In this document: positions 26,344 to 33,703 of the stretch, piece after piece
Layout: each line of letters starts with the position of its first letter
Position numbering within the stretch: position 1 is the stretch's first letter
NCBI GenBank assembly: GCA_963798865.1
Contig: CAWCVZ010000009.1
Coordinates: 649,881-713,880 of the forward strand
Direction: 5' to 3'
Length of the DNA: 64,000 nt
Source: RBG-16-34-14 sp963798865
GTDB taxonomy: Bacteria > Bacteroidota > Ignavibacteria > Ignavibacteriales > Ignavibacteriaceae
The notes under the pieces: generated by a model
What the model saw: the letters and a program-made list of their open reading frames with translations, nothing else
Database searches by the model: none
What the model was told of the DNA's origin: nothing
Translations under genes and position numbers: made by a program

Positions 26344-27246
26344 TTAAAAAGGTTTATCAACACCGAACAGATTTAACTTACCATCCATATGTTTGGAAGG
26401 ATTGATAAATTTAAGATTCACATCCACTACATCACCATGACAAGTTGCGCAAGCAAGTCCGCCCGGATGAGAACCGCCCTGAGCTGTAGTTTTTGGAAGT
26501 GCTCTTTCAAAAATATCGGTTTTTGTCGGATCTCCATGGCATGTTCCGCAAGCTGCTGATGATGAATTAGTCCATACGGGCTTATTGTCCAAATTTCCAT
26601 TTTTAAAATAACCATGGCAATAAGTATTCGAACATGAATATTCATCGGAATTATACTTATGTTCCGGAACAAAAAGCGGTAAACCTGAATCATAATCATC
26701 CGTTGATGGATCGTTTGTTTTAAGTCCTGCCAAAAATCCATTCATAGGAACTTCAGCTGGGTAATCAGAATCAATATGACCAGCTGCATAATAATTTGCA
26801 GGAACTGTGTGACACTCTGAGCAGGAAAGGGTTTTACCTTTTGAGTTCCCTGTAAGATGAACCTGATGAGCACCCACTCCATGTTCAGTTGTTAATGTAT
26901 TGCCATTTAAATCTCTAGGTGGTGCAGGGCTTGTTGAACTGCCATGGCAGGTTGAGCAATTTTCAGGACCCGCAGGATTTGTATGGCAGCTATTACATGA
27001 AACTTTAACTAGCCCTCCGTTATAATCTCCACCGTGGCATTGCTGGCATTGGTTCATATCCCAATGGTTATCTCTAATCAGGTTACCGTGGAAGTTAGAT
27101 GAAGCTGGGTTAAGAACCCCTTCTTTATGAAAGTCCGGGGATAATTTAGCTATTGGTATATCGGTTTCAAGCTCGCTGCACCCTGTGAAATATAAAATAA
27201 AAATTAAAAACGGCAGATATAAAAAATATTTCATTGTGTTTTCCAT
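26344..27246 (-). CDS. CxxxxCH/CxxCH-type multihaem cytochrome lipoprotein
   Basis: 300 residues from ATG 27246 (an in-frame TTG at 27255 is possible). Lipoprotein signal YLPFLIFILYFTGC. Haem motifs: CQQCHGGDY, CNSCH, CSTCH, CSECH, CSNTYCH (CX4CH), CGTCHGDP and CATCHGD, so six CXXCH plus one CX4CH. The HGVGAHQVHL and PEHKYNSDEYSCSNTYCHG blocks are characteristic of the CxxxxCH/CxxCH family known from Geobacter-like metal reducers. Probably an outer-membrane or surface electron carrier. It starts just beyond the stop of the 14-haem gene, so the two are one transcription unit. Confidence 0.87.
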   Translation of the reverse strand: MENTMKYFLYLPFLIFILYFTGCSELETDIPIAKLSPDFHKEGVLNPASSNFHGNLIRDNHWDMNQCQQCHGGDYNGGLVKVSCNSCHTNPAGPENCSTCHGSSTSPAPPRDLNGNTLTTEHGVGAHQVHLTGNSKGKTLSCSECHTVPANYYAAGHIDSDYPAEVPMNGFLAGLKTNDPSTDDYDSGLPLFVPEHKYNSDEYSCSNTYCHGYFKNGNLDNKPVWTNSSSAACGTCHGDPTKTDIFERALPKTTAQGGSHPGGLACATCHGDVVDVNLKFINPSKHMDGKLNLFGVDKPF

Positions 27247-27258
27247 AATTTTCAAACT

Positions 27259-28476
27259 TCAATGTCCTTTTGTACCATGACAGTACCCGCAGAATCCTAA
27301 TCCTGAGGGAGATGAAGGTGTTTGACTGGTATGACAATTAAAACATATTGAACCTTCGCTGTTGTGCCAGTCTCCATTAACATCATGCATAAAGTTTGAA
27401 GCGTGTGTTTTAGGGTTTGTTCCTTTAATTCCATCGCTATCCAGATGGCAGTTTATACATGTCGGGTCAGCACCCTGAACATCATGACACGAAGCGCATC
27501 TTTCAATATCTCTTTTTGCAAGAATTGCATGTTCACCGCCACCCGAACCAACGCCTATTGTAAAAAATCCATTCTTCAAATGAGAGGCTGGAACGATTCC
27601 TCCAAGAGCAAAATCGCCACCTTCAGACTGATGACAATTTGCGCAAAAAGTTTCAACTTCATGGCAGGATTGGCATTCTGCCGTTTTTCCTTTGGAATCA
27701 ATTCCATGTGTAAATCTATAATTGAGTTCATGCACTCTTGTTATCTGCTGTTTCTTTGTCCCATCACTGAACTGCCGCGGGGAATAGGGCTGGTAAAAAT
27801 CATCCGGTGTATTCATTTCAGTTAATACATTGGTTGCTACATGACATTCCTGGCAAGAGTTGGAAACATTATTATGACACATCACGCAGTTTGCGTCAAA
27901 GGCCCGTGCCTCAAATTTATGTGTCTTCAGGAAAGACACGCTTTTATGGGTCTGAGGTATCAAGCCTGCAGTGGAAATATGGCAAGACTCGCATGCGTTT
28001 GATGCTACAGTTATATTATTATGACAACCGTAGCAATCTTCCATAATCGGAATTGGTTGAACTGCAGACATTGAATAATCAACATCTGAAATTCCTTTAT
28101 GGCAGGATTCACATTCCAATCCTTTATCTTCAACGTGAGATTTATGATTGAAGTAAAGATTGGATTCTTTTTGCTTCAATGGTTCATATTTATCTTCATA
28201 GTGACAGGTTTTACATTCCTTCTCATCATCAACAGCATGGCACTCACCACAGTTATCATGATTCGGCAAAAGCCTGTCTTTTAACGAGGTGCTTGTGGCA
28301 ACAGCTGAGTGACAGGATTTGCAATCAACCAGGTCTTTATGAAATGAATGAGAGAATTTTATAACCTTGTCGTTTCCTTCCTCAGTTAAAACTTTTTCAT
28401 TTATATTGAATGCGGAAAAAAGAAGAAAAGCAAGTGTTGCTGTTAAGACTGTAAAATATATGTAAGCTAATTTCAT
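27259..28476 (-). CDS. 14-haem periplasmic cytochrome c (c3/c7-like repeats)
   Basis: 405 residues with an N-terminal signal or uncleaved anchor (IYFTVLTATLAFLLFSAF) and 14 CXXCH motifs: CKSCH, CGECH, CKTCH, CESCH, CYGCH, CESCH, CVMCH, CQECH, CQSCH, CANCH, CASCH, CINCH, CFNCH, CGYCH. Isolated His residues in FSHSFHKDL and YFNHKSHV resemble the distal ligands of cytochrome c3/c7 modules. It begins one base after the stop of the upstream barrel gene (TAATATG), so it is translationally tied to it. This is the natural candidate to pass electrons into the outer-membrane barrel. Confidence 0.9.
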   Translation of the reverse strand: MKLAYIYFTVLTATLAFLLFSAFNINEKVLTEEGNDKVIKFSHSFHKDLVDCKSCHSAVATSTSLKDRLLPNHDNCGECHAVDDEKECKTCHYEDKYEPLKQKESNLYFNHKSHVEDKGLECESCHKGISDVDYSMSAVQPIPIMEDCYGCHNNITVASNACESCHISTAGLIPQTHKSVSFLKTHKFEARAFDANCVMCHNNVSNSCQECHVATNVLTEMNTPDDFYQPYSPRQFSDGTKKQQITRVHELNYRFTHGIDSKGKTAECQSCHEVETFCANCHQSEGGDFALGGIVPASHLKNGFFTIGVGSGGGEHAILAKRDIERCASCHDVQGADPTCINCHLDSDGIKGTNPKTHASNFMHDVNGDWHNSEGSICFNCHTSQTPSSPSGLGFCGYCHGTKGH

Positions 28477-28477
28477 A

Positions 28478-29761
28478 TTACATCAGGTTTAAGTTTTCGT
28501 TGAACCAATAATTAATCTTAAAAAAGAACCTGTAATCATCCTTATAAATCTTATTGTTCATATACTGTCCCTGCAAGTCAAATGAAAGAACTCTTAGCGG
28601 ACGGTAGTTAATTCCGGCAAGAAGGGACATAAGATTATTTTTGTCTGAATCGTCTTTTGAAAGTTTATAACTTGTATAAGAAACTCCTACAGAGGGCGTA
28701 ATCAGACCTTCAAAAAAACTGTAAGCAGTGTATAATGAAACTGCATCAAGCTCGCCTGCATAGCCAAGGTTTTTCCTGTATATAAGGCTTCCCCAGCTTG
28801 TATTTATTCCACCTGTAATTCTTTGTGAGTTTTCTGTTTCATATTTAACATTTGCGAATTTTCCAATAACAGAATAGTATTGATTTAATTTGTAATCGCC
28901 GCCAACTTCTATCTCCTGGGAATTTCCAAAATCAAAAACTGAGAATATTGAATTGTATCTTATTTTTGGCTCACGGTAATTGTAGTAAACATCAATACCC
29001 AGGTTCTTTATCTGTTCATACCTTCCGGAAATTTCAAACTTTGATGTTTGTTCAAAATTAAGATCGTAATCATATCGTGTATCAATGGAGATTATGTTTT
29101 TAAGTGAATATGAAAGTTCTCCGGACAAAAACTCATACTGGTTGGAATTATTTCTTATAATAACCTGGATAGGATTTAAATCTTCATCAAGCCTTGTTGC
29201 ATTATAATCTTCAGTTTTAAAATTTTTATTAACGTAATTTGCCCCGAACCTGAAATTATTAAGAAAATAAGCTGAGAAAGAAGCGCCCAGAACATAATTA
29301 TCATTTGTATTATCAATTAATTCGAGCTTTTGATAAGCAGGAACATTTAATCCATAGAATCCGGATAACTTGTAATTGCCTTTATGAAGATCAAGGTTAG
29401 CTCCGTCGAATACTCCACCAACAACAGAATTAAACTGCGGCTGTCTTCCGAGCTTTATTGTAGCAACATCAAATAAGTCTCTTGCTTCAAGGTAAAGATT
29501 ATAAAATCTTAACCTTGGATGATCAACCTGTTGTACTTTTGTAAGATTTGTTTCAAGATTCAAATAAGATCTTAACGAAACTTTGTCTTTGTTGATGTTT
29601 AAACTCAGAAGCTGGTAAGCTCTTGCATAAGTTTTAGAAGCATCAATGGAATCAAATCTTTCAAATGTGTAAACAGAAGAGGAGAATCTGCCGGATATAT
29701 TTTGCGGGTGGGCTGCAAAAGTAATTACCAGCAGAAGTAAAGTCAGTATAAAAGATTTCAT
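28478..29761 (-). CDS. outer-membrane beta-barrel protein, putative porin of a porin-cytochrome conduit
   Basis: 427 residues: signal peptide (LTLLLLVITFAAHPQ) followed by alternating aromatic/polar strands throughout (e.g. KVSLRSYLNLETNL, ARDLFDVATIKLGRQ, RFGANYVNKNF) and a C-terminal strand FFFKINYWFNENLNLM typical of barrel ends. The MATCHED phrase KLGRQPQFNSVVGGVFDGA resembles porin-like barrels that carry a constriction loop. No haem site of its own. It is flanked on both sides by multihaem cytochromes, and genes on this strand are nearly contiguous, as in porin-cytochrome complexes for extracellular electron transfer. Sequence similarity to MtrB or PioB cannot be claimed by eye. Confidence 0.75.
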   Translation of the reverse strand: MKSFILTLLLLVITFAAHPQNISGRFSSSVYTFERFDSIDASKTYARAYQLLSLNINKDKVSLRSYLNLETNLTKVQQVDHPRLRFYNLYLEARDLFDVATIKLGRQPQFNSVVGGVFDGANLDLHKGNYKLSGFYGLNVPAYQKLELIDNTNDNYVLGASFSAYFLNNFRFGANYVNKNFKTEDYNATRLDEDLNPIQVIIRNNSNQYEFLSGELSYSLKNIISIDTRYDYDLNFEQTSKFEISGRYEQIKNLGIDVYYNYREPKIRYNSIFSVFDFGNSQEIEVGGDYKLNQYYSVIGKFANVKYETENSQRITGGINTSWGSLIYRKNLGYAGELDAVSLYTAYSFFEGLITPSVGVSYTSYKLSKDDSDKNNLMSLLAGINYRPLRVLSFDLQGQYMNNKIYKDDYRFFFKINYWFNENLNLM

Positions 29762-29784
29762 ATTACATCTTTATGTTAACAGAA

Positions 29785-30333
29785 TTATTTCTTTTCGGGA
29801 ATGGGATGCTTAATCTTGTTCCACATTTCAGCTATATCTTTCTCAACAAAAGTTGGGCTTTCGGAATTATGACAGGTTACACATAAATCCTCTACCTTAT
29901 CATATAGTTTCAAACCATTTGCTATAGCTTCTTCACGGCTTTTCATTACTTTCAAAGTTTTATAATCAGAACCTGGACCGTGACATGTTTCGCATTGAAC
30001 TCCATCTTCCATTTTAAACTTTTCACCAAGCAATGCTGCATCGACATTATACCCGGAAACATGACATTTCAAACAAGCATCAGTTTTTGCCGCGGCAGTT
30101 GTAAAACCTTTTTCTTTTGCAATAGCATCGGCTTTTTCTGTTTGAAGAGTTTTAAATGCCTGGGAGTGTTTGCTCTTCTGCCATATATCAAATTGCGTCC
30201 CTTGTTTATCTGTCTTATGGCATGGTGCACAAGACTGAACGCCAACGAAGGAATGTTTCTTTGAAGTTTCTGTTTGGCTAAGCAGATATGATGCAGAGAA
30301 AAGGATTAAAGTAAGAATCATTAATTTTTTCAT
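29785..30333 (-). CDS. tetrahaem cytochrome c (c554-like)
   Basis: 182 residues: signal peptide (MILTLILFSASYLLSQ), then HSFVGVQSCAPCHK, CLKCHVSGY, CETCHGPGSDY and CVTCHNSESP, four haem sites. The arrangement YVG-x-CxxCH...W..S.HA-x-F...C-x-x-CH...GVQCExCHGPG is that of the cytochrome c554 family. Soluble periplasmic carrier, likely linking the inner-membrane quinol oxidisers to the 14-haem protein/barrel. First gene of the minus-strand operon; the divergent Rrf2 fusion gene starts 512 bp away. Confidence 0.88.
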   Translation of the reverse strand: MKKLMILTLILFSASYLLSQTETSKKHSFVGVQSCAPCHKTDKQGTQFDIWQKSKHSQAFKTLQTEKADAIAKEKGFTTAAAKTDACLKCHVSGYNVDAALLGEKFKMEDGVQCETCHGPGSDYKTLKVMKSREEAIANGLKLYDKVEDLCVTCHNSESPTFVEKDIAEMWNKIKHPIPEKK

Positions 30334-30789
30334 TTTAAACCTTCAATAATTTTGTTTGTTAATTATTACTAGTAAAATATAAATATATTTTTAATAAAAT
30401 GACGGAAAGTCCATCAGGCATTTCGCACAGATGAACTCTCCTCTGAAATTTTATTTATAGAAAATAAAAACCCTGCTTCTTTTTGTAAAACCTTAAGTAA
30501 GCCGTAATTTTTTTTCAGGCTCTGATATTTGTAAATATTATTTAACAAAATGATTGGGGAAAATATTAAGGTAAGTATATCCTGCAAAAATCTTTCTAAC
30601 ATAGAAAACAGCACAATCTTAAGATTTCACAATATTTTTAGTTCAAGGTAAGTGACAAATTCTTTACCAACTCAATTGTTCTTTGTTTAATCATTTTTTA
30701 AGGAATTTTCTTTTCAGTTCTGAGAATATTAAATCTGTTTTCTTGCTTTAGAGAATAGTGAACAAGGTATTATATTTTTTTTAAAACTA

Positions 30790-30818
30790 TTGACAATAAT
30801 TTTTTTTCATAATATTTT
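30790..30818 (+). promoter_or_regulatory. promoter of the Rrf2-polyferredoxin gene
   Basis: TTGACA (30790-30795), 17-base spacer, TATTTT (30813-30818): a near-consensus housekeeping-type promoter whose start point would fall near 30825, inside the inverted repeat that follows. The resulting leader is about 20 bases long. Confidence 0.55.
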
Positions 30819-30819
30819 T

Positions 30820-30841
30820 AATCAGACAAAAAAATCTGATT
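30820..30841. promoter_or_regulatory. inverted repeat, candidate Rrf2 operator
   Basis: AATCAGA (30820-30826) and TCTGATT (30835-30841) are perfect 7-bp arms with an 8-base A-rich spacer, lying between the -10 element and the ATG at 30846. Placement over the transcription start is ideal for repression, and the downstream gene encodes an Rrf2 DNA-binding domain, so autoregulation is the simplest reading. Confidence 0.5.
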
Positions 30842-30845
30842 ATAT

Positions 30846-32417
30846 ATGACAGTTATCTTTTCTAAAAAATGTGAATATGGTTTGCAGGCAGTTCTTTACC
30901 TTGCAACCTTTGAAACAGGTGCTGTTGTTTCTGCAGATGATATTGCAAAAAAATTAAGTATTCCAAAAGAATTTGTATCCAAGATATTACAGAGCTTGAC
31001 TGAGAGTGGAATTATTATTTCAAAGAAAGGGAAGTCGGGTGGATTTTTGCTGGGGCGGGATCCGAAAAAAATTAAGCTGATTGATATTGTTGCTGCAATT
31101 GATGGTTTGGAAATGTTTAACAGTTGTGTATTGGGATTTCCAAATTGTAATCCAACTAATCCTTGTCCTTTACATGAAAAATGGGGAGTGCTTCGAACTC
31201 AAACTTATAACATGCTTAATGAAGATACGATTGATTCATTTAAAAGAAAAAACTTTGAGAAAGGTTTCAGGTATCTGAAATATTTTTTTAACTGTAAATC
31301 AGACTATAATAATCCGGTGAAAACAAAAAAGAAAATTATAAGAAATCACGATAAGCCGATTCAGAAATATAGATTTTATATACAGACTGCTTTTGCACTT
31401 TTATGTATATGGATCGGCATTGAGATGTTTTTGTTCATTCAGTACTTAGAATCCGGGGGAACAATTAATTTTTCAAACCGCCCACCGGGAGTAGATGGTT
31501 TCCTTCCTATCAGTTCAATGATGAGCTTTTATCTTTTTATCACAACAGGTGAACTTCACCAGGCGCATCCGGCGGGAGTTTTTATTTTCATGGGAATTAT
31601 TTTGATGTCGCTTACAGTTGGAAAGTCTTTCTGCAGCTGGCTTTGTCCTGTAGGATTTATTTCAGAATTGATTGGAGATTTCGGACAAAAAATCTTTAAG
31701 AAAAAAATAAAGCTTCCAAACTACCTCGATTATTTTTTCAGAAGCTTTAAGTATTTAATGCTTGGTTTTCTTTTTTATGCAGTTTTCTTTTTAATGACCA
31801 CAGTTGCCGTCAAATCTTTTCTTGACAATCCATACAATCTTGTTTCTGATATTAAGATGTATTATTTCTTTGCAGATATATCCAGGTTTGCACTTATTAT
31901 AATAGGAATTCTTTTTCTTCTCTCTATTCCATTCAAAAGTTTCTGGTGCAGGTATTTGTGTCCTTACGGTGCTTTACTAGGGATTCTTAATTTTCTAAGT
32001 CCTACCAGGATAAAAAGAAATCCATTAAGCTGTACCGACTGCGGTTTATGTTCAAAAGCCTGTCCATCTTTTATTAAAGTAGATAAGGTAAAAACAGTTT
32101 TATCCGATGAATGTACTTCCTGCTTTAGCTGCATTGATGTTTGTCCTGTTGCTGATACACTTGAACTCAAACCGGTTTTTTCCGCAAAGAAAAAAATTAA
32201 TAAAAGATATGCAGCAATCGGACTTGTTTCAATATTTATAATAGTAACCGGAATTGGAATGTTGACCGGAAACTGGGATAATAAAATTTCAAAGGAGGAA
32301 TACCTGATTCATTATAAAAAAATGGATACCTATGGACATCCTACAGGAACGGAGGCAGTTAAGAAATTCAATGAAGAATCAAATACAAAGCTTAATGTTC
32401 AGCAGGGGAAAAAATAA
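30846..32417 (+). CDS. Rrf2-family regulator fused to membrane 4Fe-4S polyferredoxin (NapH/NosR-like)
   Basis: 523 residues. Residues 1-140 are a complete Rrf2 domain: winged helix (SADDIAKKLSIPKEFVSKILQ, KGKSGGFLLGR) and a three-cysteine Fe-S/NO-sensing region with C94, C101 and C107 (NSCVLGFPNCNPTNPCPLH). After a basic linker come about five membrane helices with CSWLCPVG and CRYLCPYG, the double CxxxCP signature of NapH/NosR/CcoG-like proteins, then two ferredoxin sets (CTDCGLCSKACPS; CTSCFSCIDVCPV), another helix and a polar tail. It would tether an NsrR-like DNA-binding domain to the membrane next to a redox chain. The following genes encode NO-repair and NO-reducing proteins, which supports a nitrosative/redox sensor role (inference). 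Confidence 0.88.
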   Translation: MTVIFSKKCEYGLQAVLYLATFETGAVVSADDIAKKLSIPKEFVSKILQSLTESGIIISKKGKSGGFLLGRDPKKIKLIDIVAAIDGLEMFNSCVLGFPNCNPTNPCPLHEKWGVLRTQTYNMLNEDTIDSFKRKNFEKGFRYLKYFFNCKSDYNNPVKTKKKIIRNHDKPIQKYRFYIQTAFALLCIWIGIEMFLFIQYLESGGTINFSNRPPGVDGFLPISSMMSFYLFITTGELHQAHPAGVFIFMGIILMSLTVGKSFCSWLCPVGFISELIGDFGQKIFKKKIKLPNYLDYFFRSFKYLMLGFLFYAVFFLMTTVAVKSFLDNPYNLVSDIKMYYFFADISRFALIIIGILFLLSIPFKSFWCRYLCPYGALLGILNFLSPTRIKRNPLSCTDCGLCSKACPSFIKVDKVKTVLSDECTSCFSCIDVCPVADTLELKPVFSAKKKINKRYAAIGLVSIFIIVTGIGMLTGNWDNKISKEEYLIHYKKMDTYGHPTGTEAVKKFNEESNTKLNVQQGKK

Positions 32418-32462
32418 AATCAAATAAATAATGTGGAGCAAATAAATTTAAAAGGATTATCT

Positions 32463-32804
32463 ATGAATAAAAACAAAGATATTATAGCCAACGCTGTATC
32501 TGCATCTGGTTTTATTCAATATTCAGATGGATCAATTGTAAGTAAACAAATAATAAAAAAGGAAACTGGAACTATAACTTTATTTGCATTTGATAAAGGT
32601 CAGTCATTAAGTGAGCATAAAGCATCTTTTGATGCTTTTATTCAGATAGTTGATGGTAAAGCAGAATGTGTTATTGATGGTAAACCTGTTCTTGTTTCAG
32701 AAGGTGAATTCATAATTCTTCCTGCGAATATTCCGCATGCTGTAAATGCAGTGGAGAAATTTAAAATGATAATTGTAATGATAAAGGAGAACAAAAACAT
32801 TTAA
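32463..32804 (+). CDS. cupin-domain protein
   Basis: 113-residue single cupin: motif 1 region GQSLSEHKASFDAFIQIVDGKAE and motif 2 region LPANIPHAVNAVEKFK, with metal-binding candidates His (SEH), His (PHAV) and acidic residues. The ATG at 32463 has AAAGGA six bases upstream; a GTG at 32433 is less likely. Small cupins of this kind are common in NO/oxygen-stress clusters near nitric oxide reductase, but their reaction is not established. Confidence 0.85.
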   Translation: MNKNKDIIANAVSASGFIQYSDGSIVSKQIIKKETGTITLFAFDKGQSLSEHKASFDAFIQIVDGKAECVIDGKPVLVSEGEFIILPANIPHAVNAVEKFKMIIVMIKENKNI

Positions 32805-32878
32805 GGTTAGATGATTTGGAAATGACCAGAAACTTTGAAAGTTCATAGTATAAAAATTATTAATTGAGGAGAATAAAA

Positions 32879-33634
32879 ATGTTTACAGAAAAAATAGCAT
32901 CAAACTTTAAAAAGGAGTTTGCAAACGTCACATTATCTGAAATTGTAAAAGACAATTTTCGCGCCGCATTTGTTTTTGAAAAATATAATTTGGATTTCTG
33001 CTGCAATGGCAAAAGAACACTCACTGATGCTTGCACAGAGAAAGGAATTAATACGGAAAGTATTATAGGTGAAATTGAAAGTCTGAATTTATCTTCAGTT
33101 CAGGAAGAGTTAAAACCAGACGAGTGGAGTTTGGATTTTCTTATTCAGTTTATAATTAATAATCACCATGCTTATATTAACAGAATGCTTCCTGTTATTT
33201 CTGCTCACACACAAAAGGTTGCAGCTGTACATGGTGAAAATCATCCCGAAACAATAAAAATTGCCGAAATCTTTTCTTTAATTAATAATGAGCTGAAACA
33301 CCACATGATGAAAGAAGAAAAGATACTTTTCCCGCATATAAATATGCTTGTTAATGCTGAAAATAATGGTGGGATTGTAGAAAGACCATATTTCGGTACA
33401 ATTAAAAATCCAATTACAATGATGGAAAATGAACATCAGTCGGCTGGTAATGGAATGTTGGAAATTAGAAACCTTACAAACAATTATACACATCCGTCAG
33501 ATGCATGTGAGACATTCAAAATCACCTGCAAGGAATTAAAAGAATTTGAAGAAGACTTACACAGGCATATTCATCTTGAAAATAATATTCTCTTTCCAAA
33601 AGCAATTAATCTTGAAGAAAAGTTATCCCGATAA
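32879..33634 (+). CDS. ric: iron-sulfur cluster repair di-iron protein (RIC; ScdA/YtfE/DnrN family)
   Basis: 251 residues from ATG 32879 (GAGGAG just upstream). The N-terminal ScdA_N-type domain contains the CCNG motif (YNLDFCCNGKRTL). The hemerythrin-like domain supplies di-iron ligands in HHAYINRMLP, VHGENHPE, ELKHHMMKEEKILFPHI, MENEHQSAG and HRHIHLENNILFP. It repairs Fe-S clusters damaged by NO or peroxide in the cytoplasm and is typically under NsrR-like control. Its position between the Rrf2 fusion and nitric oxide reductase fits an NO-response operon. Confidence 0.95.
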   Translation: MFTEKIASNFKKEFANVTLSEIVKDNFRAAFVFEKYNLDFCCNGKRTLTDACTEKGINTESIIGEIESLNLSSVQEELKPDEWSLDFLIQFIINNHHAYINRMLPVISAHTQKVAAVHGENHPETIKIAEIFSLINNELKHHMMKEEKILFPHINMLVNAENNGGIVERPYFGTIKNPITMMENEHQSAGNGMLEIRNLTNNYTHPSDACETFKITCKELKEFEEDLHRHIHLENNILFPKAINLEEKLSR

Positions 33635-33703
33635 ATAAAAATTTGCAAAATATTTAGTAATGAATTATTATTAAAAAAAGATAAATACCTAAAGGAATCT
33701 AAA

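Larger units (their letters stand above)
30334..30845. other. 512-bp divergent intergenic region
   Basis: Separates the minus-strand cytochrome operon from the plus-strand Rrf2-polyferredoxin gene. The right end holds a promoter and an inverted repeat (separate entries). A 66-codon minus-strand open frame (30414-30614) has no credible start context or domain and is not called. The rest is AT-rich with no recognisable RNA gene. Confidence 0.6.

Noticed and set aside
30414..30614. 66-codon minus-strand open frame in the divergent intergenic region
   Set aside because: No ribosome site or domain, and it ends about 80 bp upstream of the tetrahaem cytochrome start; better explained as promoter-region AT-rich DNA.
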